DNA of 33,368 nt from an uncultured Bacteroidota bacterium (GCA_902774205.1 CACYHL010000004.1:1-33368); one strand, 5' to 3'. Shown: positions 9,972-18,505, counted from the first letter of the stretch. Numbers and translations are program-made. The notes: generated from the sequence alone by a model not told the origin.

Positions 9972-10032
9972 CCCCAAGAAAATTACGAAACTGCCCCGAT
10001 TCTGTTACGATTTTGACCCGATTTTAATGGGG
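9972..10032. repeat. Nested repeats upstream of the recombinase: two 22-bp direct repeats inside imperfect inverted arms
   Basis: Units at 9983-10004 and 10005-10026 agree at 16 of 22 positions, sharing TTACGA at the start and CCCGATT near the end. They are flanked by arms at 9972-9983 (CCCCAAGAAAAT) and 10021-10032 (ATTTTAATGGGG), which are imperfect inverted copies of one another. The block lies 35-95 bp before the recombinase start. Repeats here fit recombinase arm-type or operator sites. No protein binding is shown. Confidence 0.45.
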
Positions 10033-10102
10033 TTTATATTGCAAACGCCTAAATGACAATAATTTGCAATAGAAAGTGGGAGTTGTGAAATAATTTTTGC
10101 GG

Positions 10103-10135
10103 TTGCATAACAAAATGATAAAAATGTTATATTTG
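10103..10135 (+). promoter_or_regulatory. Promoter-like element of the orphan Rhs tip
   Basis: TATATTTG at 10128-10135 is an exact TAnnTTTG match, and TTG at 10103-10105 lies 22 bp upstream as a -33 element. The ATG is 20 bp beyond the -7 box. No Shine-Dalgarno sequence is visible, which is normal for Bacteroidetes. Predicted from sequence only. Confidence 0.5.
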
Positions 10136-10154
10136 GCAATGCAAAAAATTTGTT

Positions 10155-10940
10155 ATGCAAGGACAAAATCCCTCCCTTTCGGCACGGTACTATCCTTCGG
10201 CTCCGCTCAGGAACCGCAACTCCGACCTCTCCATTTGGATAAGCGTTGATCCGCTCTCGGACAAGTACCCGAATTTGAGTCCGTACACCTATTGTGCGGA
10301 CAATCCGGTGAAATTGGTGGACCCGAAAGGGATGAATTTTGGAAATTATTATGACTGGGATGGCAATTGTATAGGGATAGATAATATTGATGACAATAAA
10401 ACATATATTGTGAGAAATACAGAAGGGATTTCTGTTGATAATGGTATTGTATGTGTAAATAACACCAATAGCGTTATTTTATTGCCTGACATTAATTGTC
10501 GAGAAGAAATTGTAAATAAACTTACTGAATTTGATTCAAATAATCCCAATGCAGAATGGGGCGGCTTTTGTGGCAATTCTTGGAATCAATCCAAGCAAAG
10601 TTATGAAAAACAAAGTATTAGATGGGGAATATATGGTAACCAAGGTGATACTTGTACACCAAATTCGTTAATTGCTTTTGATTGTAATACGATAAATGCG
10701 GATAATTTTCAAACGACTTTTGATTATCATAGTCATGGCAGTGGTATTTGTGAAGCTACAGGTAAAGGCTGGATTCAAATGCCAAACGAGGTTGATTTGT
10801 CTAATAGTGCACAACGTAATTTATCATCACAAGGTAAAACTTTTGCAGTGTTTGGCATGAAAGATAAAACGGTATATTTTTATGATAATAATTCTTGTTA
10901 TGGGAAATTGTCCTTTAATAACTTTTTGAAAATAAAATAA
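10155..10940 (+). CDS. Orphan Rhs tip: short Rhs core plus JAB-like toxin domain
   Basis: 261 residues. Residues 9-59 are the end of a Bacteroidetes Rhs core: ARYY, then SDLSIWISVDPLSDKYP, LSPYTYCADNPVKLVDP, PKG. No YD repeats, SpvB domain or signal peptide precede it. After the PKG boundary (nucleotide 10332) composition turns AT-rich, as expected at the core/tip junction of polymorphic toxins. The C-terminus has a JAMM-like arrangement: H192-S-H194 in FDYHSHGSG, Pro-Asn-Glu-Val-Asp ending at D214, an upstream Glu (E134), and VFGMKDKTVYFYD near 232-244. This matches the JAB-like toxin family (Toxin-JAB1 as I know it), a predicted zinc-dependent isopeptidase or peptidase fold. The usual Ser before the Asp is replaced by Asn. 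The start is fixed by a TAA at 10119. The next gene starts on the base after its stop codon. It could be a silent tip cassette, a stand-alone toxin or a relic. Confidence 0.82.
   Translation: MQGQNPSLSARYYPSAPLRNRNSDLSIWISVDPLSDKYPNLSPYTYCADNPVKLVDPKGMNFGNYYDWDGNCIGIDNIDDNKTYIVRNTEGISVDNGIVCVNNTNSVILLPDINCREEIVNKLTEFDSNNPNAEWGGFCGNSWNQSKQSYEKQSIRWGIYGNQGDTCTPNSLIAFDCNTINADNFQTTFDYHSHGSGICEATGKGWIQMPNEVDLSNSAQRNLSSQGKTFAVFGMKDKTVYFYDNNSCYGKLSFNNFLKIK
10194..10217 (+). repeat. 24-bp insertion in the Rhs core carrying a dispersed-repeat-like sequence
   Basis: Codons 14-21 (PSAPLRNR) interrupt the family pattern, which runs directly from ARYY to NSDLSIW. The inserted DNA contains CCTTCGGCTCCGCTCAGG, resembling the short repeat (TTCGACTCCGCTCAG type) scattered through many Bacteroidetes genomes. 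The insertion is in frame, so the protein stays open. The resemblance is from memory and no second copy was found in this window. Confidence 0.5.
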
Positions 10941-11873
10941 ATGAATGCCGTTAAATGGTTCAAATATTTAATCACCACTATTGTCCTGCTGTTTGATATT
11001 CAAATGATAAAAGGACAACAGAATATTGTGTATGACGCACCTCTTTTTGACGATGTTATGCGTGAGATTTTGTCAACCCAAAATGATTCACTACACGACA
11101 AGGAATATTTTAACAGGAAACTACACTACTACACATTGTTTTATGATGCTTTGAGTGATTCAGTCAGAACTGAATTGTTTGAAAATTCATGGCATTTGTG
11201 GACTACGCCAGAATTGTACTTTACAATTGATTCGGCTGAACGAGCGGAAAAATTGGAATTTTGCGCGAATTTGTGTAATTTTTTTGAACGCATCATTTAT
11301 ACAAGAAAACAGCAGGAATTTTTGACCGAGTATTATGAATCAATGAAAGATTCAACACGCTTGAAATTCCGTTTGGATAACAGGCAAATACCTTTGAAAA
11401 AAATATCCGTCTATTGCATAACAAAAGATTCTGCAAATAATATCAGCAAAACCAAACTGAAAACAAGCGCTTTGGCTTTCCAACTACCTATTGAAAAGTC
11501 GGAAGACACATTATATCTTGTGGCCAAATATCGTAAAAAATACTTTGAGATAGTTTCAGGACAGCTTAAATATTATCTGCAACATACAATATATGTTGAT
11601 GTCTTTATGAATGATATTGAAAATGCCGTTGACTGTAAAAAGCTGGAAACATGGAATAATTTTAAAGTGACTGATGACACATGGGCTTTAATCCACGTCG
11701 TATGGGAAAGATACGGCTACATGGTGCCGGAACGTTGGCAGGCAATTGATGATTATAGGCAATACCGCAAGCAAATAAAACAAATGCTGCAAAATCAAAA
11801 ATACGGTGAGAGGAAAGTACTTGGTTGGAGCACATATAAGTTTCTACATAGGAAGAAACGGGCAGAGAGATAG
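10941..11873 (+). CDS. Secreted protein of unknown family, candidate immunity protein
   Basis: 310 residues; I do not recognise the family. Its ATG follows the TAA of the orphan Rhs tip with no spacing, which suggests translational coupling, the normal arrangement for a toxin and its immunity gene. The N-terminus (MNAVKWFKYLITTIVLLFDIQMIKGQQ) is a signal peptide or membrane anchor, so the product probably acts outside the cytoplasm. The rest is rich in aromatic and charged residues with helical stretches (for example YRQYRKQIKQMLQNQKYGER near residue 280). Base composition is AT-rich like the toxin domain, so the pair probably moved as a unit. It could instead be a second effector or an unrelated envelope protein. 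Confidence 0.75.
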   Translation: MNAVKWFKYLITTIVLLFDIQMIKGQQNIVYDAPLFDDVMREILSTQNDSLHDKEYFNRKLHYYTLFYDALSDSVRTELFENSWHLWTTPELYFTIDSAERAEKLEFCANLCNFFERIIYTRKQQEFLTEYYESMKDSTRLKFRLDNRQIPLKKISVYCITKDSANNISKTKLKTSALAFQLPIEKSEDTLYLVAKYRKKYFEIVSGQLKYYLQHTIYVDVFMNDIENAVDCKKLETWNNFKVTDDTWALIHVVWERYGYMVPERWQAIDDYRQYRKQIKQMLQNQKYGERKVLGWSTYKFLHRKKRAER

Positions 11874-11891
11874 TAGGAGTGACTAAAATCC

Positions 11892-13397
11892 TTACAGGAT
11901 ATTAGTGCAAGGAACGTGTCTCAAAAACTCTATTGACTTGGCGATAAGCTCGTACATAATGGTGTCGTTTTCTACAAAAGGCACTATTTTGCGGTATTCG
12001 GCAATCAAATCCTCAATGAACGGAGATGATTTCAGCGGGCGGCGGAACTCAAGCGCCTGTGCCGCATTCAGCAATTCGATGGCCAAGATTTTCTCCACAT
12101 TGTTGACGATGACGTACGCTTTTGTCGCGGCGTTCGCGCCCATACTCACGTGGTCTTCCTGTCCCTGCGACGACTCAATTGAATCTGATGACGATGGCAT
12201 TGTGAAGGTCTTGTTCTGGTTAACAATGGAGGCGGCGGTGTACTGCGGAATCATGAACCCCGAATTTAAGCCCGGCACCTTCACAAGGAAAGACGGCAGC
12301 TCCCTTTTTCCCGCAATGAGCTGATAGATACGGCGTTCCGAGATGTTGCCGAGCTCTGACATCGCTAACGAAAGGAAGTCGAGGGCAAGTGCGAGCGGCT
12401 GTCCGTGGAAGTTGCCAGCCGAGATGATTTTATCCTCTTCAGGGAAAACTGTCGGATTGTCTGTCACAGAGTTGATTTCTGTCTCAAATACTGAGATGAC
12501 GTATGAGATGGCGTCTTTCGAAGCACCGTGAACCTGTGGAATGCACCTGAAAGAGTAAGGGTCCTGAACGTGTTTTTTCTTCCTCGTGATGATTTCCGAG
12601 CCTTCAAGCAGCGAGGCGATATGCGAGGCGGTTGTAAGCTGTCCGATGTGCGGGCGCACCAAATGCACCGACAAGTCGAACGGCTCTATGCGACCATCGT
12701 ACGCGTCCAAAGAGACGGCGGCGACAACATCTGAGAGATAAGCGAGATTGCGCGCTTTCAGCAGAAGCCATACACCGTATGAACTCATGAACTGCGTTCC
12801 GTTGAGCAGCGCAAGCCCCTCTTTTGACTTGAGCGTAATCGGCTCCCATCCGAATTTCTTATTTATCTCAGCGGAAGGATATTTTTTACCTTTATAATAT
12901 ACTTCGCCCAAACCCAAAAGCGGGAGACAGAGGTGCGCGAGCGGGGCAAGATCGCCGGACGCGCCAAGAGAACCCTGCTGATACACAACAGGATAGACTC
13001 CCTTGTTGAAAAATTCCAACAGCCTTTCAACAGTAACGAGCTGTGCTCCGGAATTCCCGTATGAAAGCGATTGCACTTTCAGAAGCAGCATCAGCCGAAC
13101 AATCTCCTGCGGCACCTCTTCGCCGACACCGCAAGAGTGCGAGACAACAAGGTTGTGTTGCAGCTTGGAAAGATCCTCCAACGAGATTTTTGTGTTGCAC
13201 AGAGAGCCGAATCCTGTGGTGACACCGTAAACCGGCTCTTTGCTCTTTGTCATCTTCTCGTCCAAATATTTCCGGCAACGCTCTATGTTTGCTTTCGCGT
13301 TTTCCGACAATTCCAGTTTCTTGTTCTCTTCAAGAATGCTTTCTATTATGTCGAGAGTCAAAACCTCGTCTTTTTCCGCAATCTTATATTTTTTCAT
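11892..13397 (-). CDS. hutH: Histidine ammonia-lyase (histidase)
   Basis: 501 residues, full family length. It removes ammonia from L-histidine to give urocanate, the first step of histidine breakdown, in the cytoplasm. The MIO cofactor tripeptide Ala146-Ser147-Gly148 sits in QGSLGASGDLAPLAH. The catalytic Tyr57 is in VYGVTTGFG. The substrate-selecting pair is Ser86-His87 (NLVVSHSCGVG), as in histidases; tyrosine lyases have His-Leu and phenylalanine lyases Phe-Leu there. It is the last gene of a - strand run after yigZ (34-bp gap) and the M13 peptidase, and converges with the gene ending at 11873. The other hut genes are not in this window, so urocanate use must be encoded elsewhere. Confidence 0.95.
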   Translation of the reverse strand: MKKYKIAEKDEVLTLDIIESILEENKKLELSENAKANIERCRKYLDEKMTKSKEPVYGVTTGFGSLCNTKISLEDLSKLQHNLVVSHSCGVGEEVPQEIVRLMLLLKVQSLSYGNSGAQLVTVERLLEFFNKGVYPVVYQQGSLGASGDLAPLAHLCLPLLGLGEVYYKGKKYPSAEINKKFGWEPITLKSKEGLALLNGTQFMSSYGVWLLLKARNLAYLSDVVAAVSLDAYDGRIEPFDLSVHLVRPHIGQLTTASHIASLLEGSEIITRKKKHVQDPYSFRCIPQVHGASKDAISYVISVFETEINSVTDNPTVFPEEDKIISAGNFHGQPLALALDFLSLAMSELGNISERRIYQLIAGKRELPSFLVKVPGLNSGFMIPQYTAASIVNQNKTFTMPSSSDSIESSQGQEDHVSMGANAATKAYVIVNNVEKILAIELLNAAQALEFRRPLKSSPFIEDLIAEYRKIVPFVENDTIMYELIAKSIEFLRHVPCTNIL

Positions 13398-13431
13398 TTT
13401 TAAATTATTTTAAGATTAAGTGGTTACACAT

Positions 13432-14040
13432 TTAATATATAGGTTCGATTTTAACCGTTGTGATTTTTTTGAGAGCTGTGACAATGCGCTCGGCTTCGCG
13501 GTGACGGACTGTGAAAGTTATAACATAATCCATCTCAAAAGTCTGTTCCAAAATCTGCACATAACTGTCTTTCAGAATCTGCATGACACTGTTCATGTCG
13601 CTGAACTCGAAATGGATACGGAACTTGTCGTTGACAGTCTTCTCTATGATCGAGGCGTTGTCAAGGGCATCTTTCGCCGCGGTTTTGTATGCGTTTATGA
13701 GCCCGCTGACACCCAATTTTATCCCTCCGAAATAGCGGATTACCACCACGAGTGTATTGGTGAGGTCTTTAGACATCAGCTGACCGTGGATTGGCCGCCC
13801 TGCCGTTCCCGAAGGTTCGCCGTCGTCATTGATACGGTAAGCGTCTTTCGAAGGCCCTAAGATGTACGCATAGCAATGATGGCGCGCGTCGTGGTACTCC
13901 TTGCGCAGTTCGGCAAGCCGCTCCTTTACCTCATCTTCGCTGCACACGGGGAACGCAACGGCTATAAACCGGCTTCCCTTCTCCTTGTACAGACCTTCCG
14001 AGCGGCCTTGTACGGTTTTATATGTGTCGTCAAACAGCAT
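13432..14040 (-). CDS. yigZ: YigZ / IMPACT family protein
   Basis: 202 residues, typical length. The conserved IMPACT (UPF0029) signature is clear: HDARHHCYAYILG near residues 50-62, DDGEPSGTAGRPI near 72-84 and VVVIRYFGGIKLG near 95-107, followed by a smaller C-terminal ferredoxin-like domain (DUF1949 type). Eukaryotic IMPACT regulates the kinase GCN2; the bacterial role is not settled. The start lies 3 bp after the stop codon of the M13 peptidase gene, so the two are very likely co-transcribed, with hutH following. Confidence 0.92.
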   Translation of the reverse strand: MLFDDTYKTVQGRSEGLYKEKGSRFIAVAFPVCSEDEVKERLAELRKEYHDARHHCYAYILGPSKDAYRINDDGEPSGTAGRPIHGQLMSKDLTNTLVVVIRYFGGIKLGVSGLINAYKTAAKDALDNASIIEKTVNDKFRIHFEFSDMNSVMQILKDSYVQILEQTFEMDYVITFTVRHREAERIVTALKKITTVKIEPIY

Positions 14041-14043
14041 TTG

Positions 14044-16098
14044 TTACCAGATGTTTGCCCTTTCTTCGGGTGCGATCCACATTTTGTCACCTTCCTTGAT
14101 GCCGAACGCCTCAACGAATGGGGTGATGTGTTTCAGAGTCGCGTTGACGCGCATTTCGCCAAGAGAGTGTGGGTCTTCTTTCGTGCGTCTGAGAATCTCC
14201 TCTTCACGGATATTGTTAGCCCAAACGCCGGCGTATGCGATGAAGAAACGCTGGTCAGCGGTGTAGCCATCCATATCCTCTTGGATTCCGCCTTCAGCTT
14301 TTGCCTTTTGCAAGGCAACGTAAGAGACATTCAATCCACCGTTGTCAGCGATATTTTCACCAAGAGTGAATTGTCCGTTTGCGAAAACGCCCGGCAGCAC
14401 TTCGATTCCATTGAAGAAATCAACCAAGACCTTTGTTCTGGCCTCAAAATTCTTGCTGTCCTCTTCTGTCCACCAGTTGTTGAGGTTGCCGGTTTTGTCG
14501 TAGTTGCGGCCCTGGTCATCGAAGCCGTGAGTCATCTCATGACCGATTACAACGCCAATGGCTCCGTAGTTGAAGGCATCGTCAACATTCATGTCGAAGA
14601 ACGGTGGTTGCAGAATGCCTGCAGGGAAGCAGATTTCGTTGGTAGTGGGGTTGTAGTAAGCGTTCACCGTTTGCGGTGTCATCAGCCATTCCATCGGATC
14701 AACGGGTTTGCCGATTTTCGAGAGCTGGTATTCAGTCTCAAACTTGGTGGCTCTCAATATGTTAGCGTAATAACTATCTTTCTTTATCTCCAATGAGCTG
14801 AAGTCTCTCCATTTGTCAGGATAGCCGATTTTCACAATGAAAGCGGAGAGTTTGTCAAGGGCTTTCTCTTTTGTCGCCTCGGTCATCCAAGTGTTCTGGC
14901 TGATTCTTTCAGCAAGTGCCGACTGAAGGTTTTTCACAAGGTGAAGCATTCTCTCTTTTGCCTCAGCGGGGAAATATTTCTCAACGTACATCTGTCCGAC
15001 CGCTTCGCCCATTGCTCCGTCAACAGTGCTCACAACGCGTTTCCATCTCGGTTTCATCTCAGTTTTGCCGGAAAGCTGTTTGCCGTAAAAATCGAAATTC
15101 GCTTCCACAAATTCGTTGCTGAGGTAGCCCGCCGCATTGTTTATAATCTGGCATGCGATATAGTTTTTGATAATGTCGAGAGATGTTTTTGAGATAAGTT
15201 TGTTCACATTTTTGATATACTCAACCTGCCCGACATTAAGTGATTCAATATCAAGTCCAAGACCTGTGAGATATGCTTTCACGTCAATGACTGTAAGGGA
15301 TTTCTGCAAATCCTCAACAGAAGTCATATTGTATGTCTTATACGGGTCGCGGGTGTCGATTTTATCCATAAAAATATCAGCCATGGATTTCTCGAGATTC
15401 AGAACTTCCTGAGCCTTAGCTTGTTCGTTGTTTTCGAAGCCAGCCATTTTGCTGTAGCCCGACATTGCCATAAGTTTTGTCAGAAAATCGGCATAACCTG
15501 TTCTTATATTCTCCATTTCCGGGTCAAGATAGTAGTCGCGGTCGCCGATGCCAAGACCTGTCTGCCAGAGCCATGCTATTGTCATGCTGCTGTTTTGCGG
15601 GTCAGCTTCGCCGAAGATTCCGAAAAACGGGGAGACGCCTATTTTGTTGAGTTCCACAAACTTGGCTGTAAGTTCTTTTTTGTCTTTAATGTCAGCGATG
15701 CCTTTAAGCAGCTCGGTGATAGGTTCCGCGCCCTGTTCCTCAAGTGTGAGAGAATCCATACCCATGTTATAGAGATCACCGATTTTCTGTGCGACAGTGC
15801 CCTCATCGTGAGTCTCGCCTGCAAGACTGATAATCAGTTCTTTAAGTTGAAGCTGGTTGTTTTCCGCGAGCTGGTCGAAACTGCCGTAGCGTGAATATTC
15901 CCCTTTCAGCGGGTTGTTTTTCTGCCAGCCGCCGCAAGCGAATTTGTAGAAATCGTCCTGCGGTCTCACTGTCGTGTCGAGGTTCTCGAATTTAATGCCC
16001 GATGTGCGCCCGACAGATTCTTCATTCTCTTTTGAGGATTTACAAGATGATAGGATTAAAGCACTGCAAATCATTGATAACATTAATACTTTTTTCAT
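14044..16098 (-). CDS. M13-family zinc metallopeptidase, lipoprotein (PepO/neprilysin type)
   Basis: 684 residues. The N-terminus is a lipoprotein signal ending in LILSSC (Cys19), so the enzyme is tethered to an envelope membrane. The M13 N-terminal lid domain begins with GIKFENLDTTVRPQDDFYKFACGGW and runs to about residue 420. The zinc site VIGHEMTHGFDD is near residue 518, with the third-ligand motif GENIADNGG near 580. The C-terminal end (W just before the stop) is also family-typical. M13 enzymes cut oligopeptides, so this gene supplies peptides to an amino-acid-fermenting cell. It heads the run followed by yigZ and hutH, which links peptide cleavage to histidine breakdown, though that link is inferred from order alone. 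Confidence 0.95.
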   Translation of the reverse strand: MKKVLMLSMICSALILSSCKSSKENEESVGRTSGIKFENLDTTVRPQDDFYKFACGGWQKNNPLKGEYSRYGSFDQLAENNQLQLKELIISLAGETHDEGTVAQKIGDLYNMGMDSLTLEEQGAEPITELLKGIADIKDKKELTAKFVELNKIGVSPFFGIFGEADPQNSSMTIAWLWQTGLGIGDRDYYLDPEMENIRTGYADFLTKLMAMSGYSKMAGFENNEQAKAQEVLNLEKSMADIFMDKIDTRDPYKTYNMTSVEDLQKSLTVIDVKAYLTGLGLDIESLNVGQVEYIKNVNKLISKTSLDIIKNYIACQIINNAAGYLSNEFVEANFDFYGKQLSGKTEMKPRWKRVVSTVDGAMGEAVGQMYVEKYFPAEAKERMLHLVKNLQSALAERISQNTWMTEATKEKALDKLSAFIVKIGYPDKWRDFSSLEIKKDSYYANILRATKFETEYQLSKIGKPVDPMEWLMTPQTVNAYYNPTTNEICFPAGILQPPFFDMNVDDAFNYGAIGVVIGHEMTHGFDDQGRNYDKTGNLNNWWTEEDSKNFEARTKVLVDFFNGIEVLPGVFANGQFTLGENIADNGGLNVSYVALQKAKAEGGIQEDMDGYTADQRFFIAYAGVWANNIREEEILRRTKEDPHSLGEMRVNATLKHITPFVEAFGIKEGDKMWIAPEERANIW

Positions 16099-16178
16099 TT
16101 TTTTAAATTTATTTTGGTTATATAATTGTCAGAATAACACGATGTTTCAACAGCTGAGACCATTCTCAAGCCGCAATG

Positions 16179-16186
16179 CAAAAATA
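16179..16186 (-). promoter_or_regulatory. -7 box upstream of the M13 peptidase operon
   Basis: The minus strand reads TATTTTTG, matching TAnnTTTG, about 80 bp before the M13 start. No convincing -33 element was found, so this is tentative. Confidence 0.35.
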
Positions 16187-16246
16187 CAATTATTTTAACT
16201 ATTTTTAGTTGTCGAATTGAATTTATGGATAACTGTGGAAATGCAA

Positions 16247-17110
16247 TTAATGGCGCACAGATTTCCCCCACACTTCCAACATAGATATGATTTTATAAAC
16301 CAAGACCGCAGCAAGGACATCGGAAGATTTTTCCGCTGGGTTGGGGCAGAGTTCAACGACATCGAAGCCGACAATTTTCCGTGATTTTATAAGAAGTTCC
16401 AGAAAATCAAGCACTTGATACCAGCCGAGGCCTCCGGGCAGTGGTGTGCCTGTCGAAGGGACAACAGAGGGGTCGAAGCCGTCGAGGTCAATGGTGAGAT
16501 ATACATTTTCGGTGAGGCGGTCTATTGCCTGCTGCATCCACTTATTGTCATTGTGGATTTTGTGAGCGTAGAAAATGTTTTCGGGGACAATGTTTGGCTT
16601 TTCCTCAATGCAGACGTTGCGGATTCCGACTTGCACCACATTGGCGTATTCCTGTGCGCGCCGCATCACACAGGCGTGGTTGTACGGCGAGTCGTGATAT
16701 TCGTCGCGGAGGTCGGCGTGCGCGTCAATTTGCAGCACCGACAGGTCGCCGAACCGTTCACTCATCGCTTTTATTGCCCCGACAGAAACGGAATGTTCGC
16801 CTCCCAAAAGGGCAATATGCTTGTTCATGTTCAGAAAATGGTTTACCCTGTCGTAAACTTCAGCGACCATAGTTTGCGGCGAAGCAAATGAGAATTTTGG
16901 CTTATCTGTGTGAATGCCAACCTTATAAGATTCAATTTCCAACGGAACATCGTATAACTCAATGCTGTCGGAAGCGTCAATAATGGCTTGCGGGCCTTTG
17001 TCAGCGCCTTTCACAAAAGTGCTTGTGCCATCGTATGCCACTGGTATCAGCACATATTTCGAGTTCTCAAGTTTTGAAAACTCAGGCTCCATATCTAAGA
17101 AATATTCCAT
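16247..17110 (-). CDS. speB: Agmatinase / arginase-family ureohydrolase
   Basis: 287 residues from the chosen start. The family's two-manganese site is complete: H106 in GGEHSVSVG, D129, H131 and D133 in QIDAHADL, and D208 and D210 in TIDLDGFDPS. The reaction is hydrolysis of a guanidinium compound, agmatine to putrescine and urea if it is an agmatinase; the substrate is not proved by sequence. A longer frame opens at 17203, but its extra 31 residues are low-complexity and not family-like, and the usual agmatinase N-terminus begins near MEYFLD. It stands alone on the - strand, divergent from gapA. Confidence 0.88.
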   Translation of the reverse strand: MEYFLDMEPEFSKLENSKYVLIPVAYDGTSTFVKGADKGPQAIIDASDSIELYDVPLEIESYKVGIHTDKPKFSFASPQTMVAEVYDRVNHFLNMNKHIALLGGEHSVSVGAIKAMSERFGDLSVLQIDAHADLRDEYHDSPYNHACVMRRAQEYANVVQVGIRNVCIEEKPNIVPENIFYAHKIHNDNKWMQQAIDRLTENVYLTIDLDGFDPSVVPSTGTPLPGGLGWYQVLDFLELLIKSRKIVGFDVVELCPNPAEKSSDVLAAVLVYKIISMLEVWGKSVRH

Positions 17111-17259
17111 ATTATACTGATTTTCAATAAAATGAAAAATAATCAAACGGAAAACAAAATTACAGAAATTTTGGATAGGAAGGTGTGGGGGGAATTTTTT
17201 CACAGAACTATGATGATTCTTTGTGTTTTAGAGCTTTGGCAATTTTTAACGATATTTTT

Positions 17260-17274
17260 TACACAAAATGTGTA
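17260..17274. promoter_or_regulatory. Inverted repeat, possible operator between speB and gapA
   Basis: TACACA-AAA-TGTGTA has perfect 6-bp arms with a 3-bp spacer. It covers the position expected for the -33 element of the gapA promoter and lies between two divergent genes, a usual place for a regulator. No regulator gene is adjacent. Confidence 0.4.
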
Positions 17275-17294
17275 CGTCCTATTGAAAATTCTTT

Positions 17295-17302
17295 TACCTT
17301 TG
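17295..17302 (+). promoter_or_regulatory. -7 box of the gapA promoter
   Basis: TACCTTTG matches TAnnTTTG exactly, 45 bp before the gapA ATG. The -33 element is weak (TGTG about 22 bp upstream, inside the inverted repeat). Confidence 0.5.
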
Positions 17303-17325
17303 CAAGTTTGAATTAAAAAATGTAA

Positions 17326-18348
<1,023 letters not shown>

Positions 18349-18372
18349 TCAGTCATTTTGAAATTTTAAGGG

Positions 18373-18412
18373 AGGCAATCGGAAATAATTTCGGTTGCCT
18401 TTCTTTTTTTTG
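18373..18412 (+). terminator. Intrinsic terminator after gapA
   Basis: A GC-containing stem formed by AGGCAATCGG and its partner TTTCGGTTGCC, with a short AT loop, is followed by a run of eleven pyrimidines, mostly T. It lies 25 bp after the gapA stop. Confidence 0.85.
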
Positions 18413-18505
18413 TATAGTTTGGCAAAGTTGTTGCAATAAGATTTTTGTCTTTATTAAAAGATTGAATTTTTAAATATAGAATAACCAGTTAAAAAGAAAA
18501 CAAAA

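Larger units (their letters stand above)
9938..10154. other. Intergenic region between recombinase and orphan Rhs tip
   Basis: 217 bp without a coding region. It holds the nested repeats described separately and marks a composition step from GC-rich DNA on the left to AT-rich DNA on the right. The last part contains the promoter-like box of the orphan tip. An in-frame TAA at 10119-10121 prevents the tip reading frame from extending upstream. Confidence 0.6.

Noticed and set aside
9983..10026. CRISPR-like repeats
   Set aside because: There are only two adjacent copies with no spacers and 16 of 22 identity, and no cas genes are present.
11874..11905. Terminator between the candidate immunity gene and hutH
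   Set aside because: Only a 5-bp ATCCT/AGGAT stem without a T-run is present, so it is too weak to call.
17111..17203. N-terminal extension of the agmatinase-family protein
   Set aside because: The 31 residues are hydrophobic and aromatic with no family counterpart, and the usual N-terminus starts at 17110.
18349..18505. Heat-shock promoter of clpB
   Set aside because: No TAnnTTTG box or known repeat operator was convincing in this stretch; only the gapA terminator is supported.
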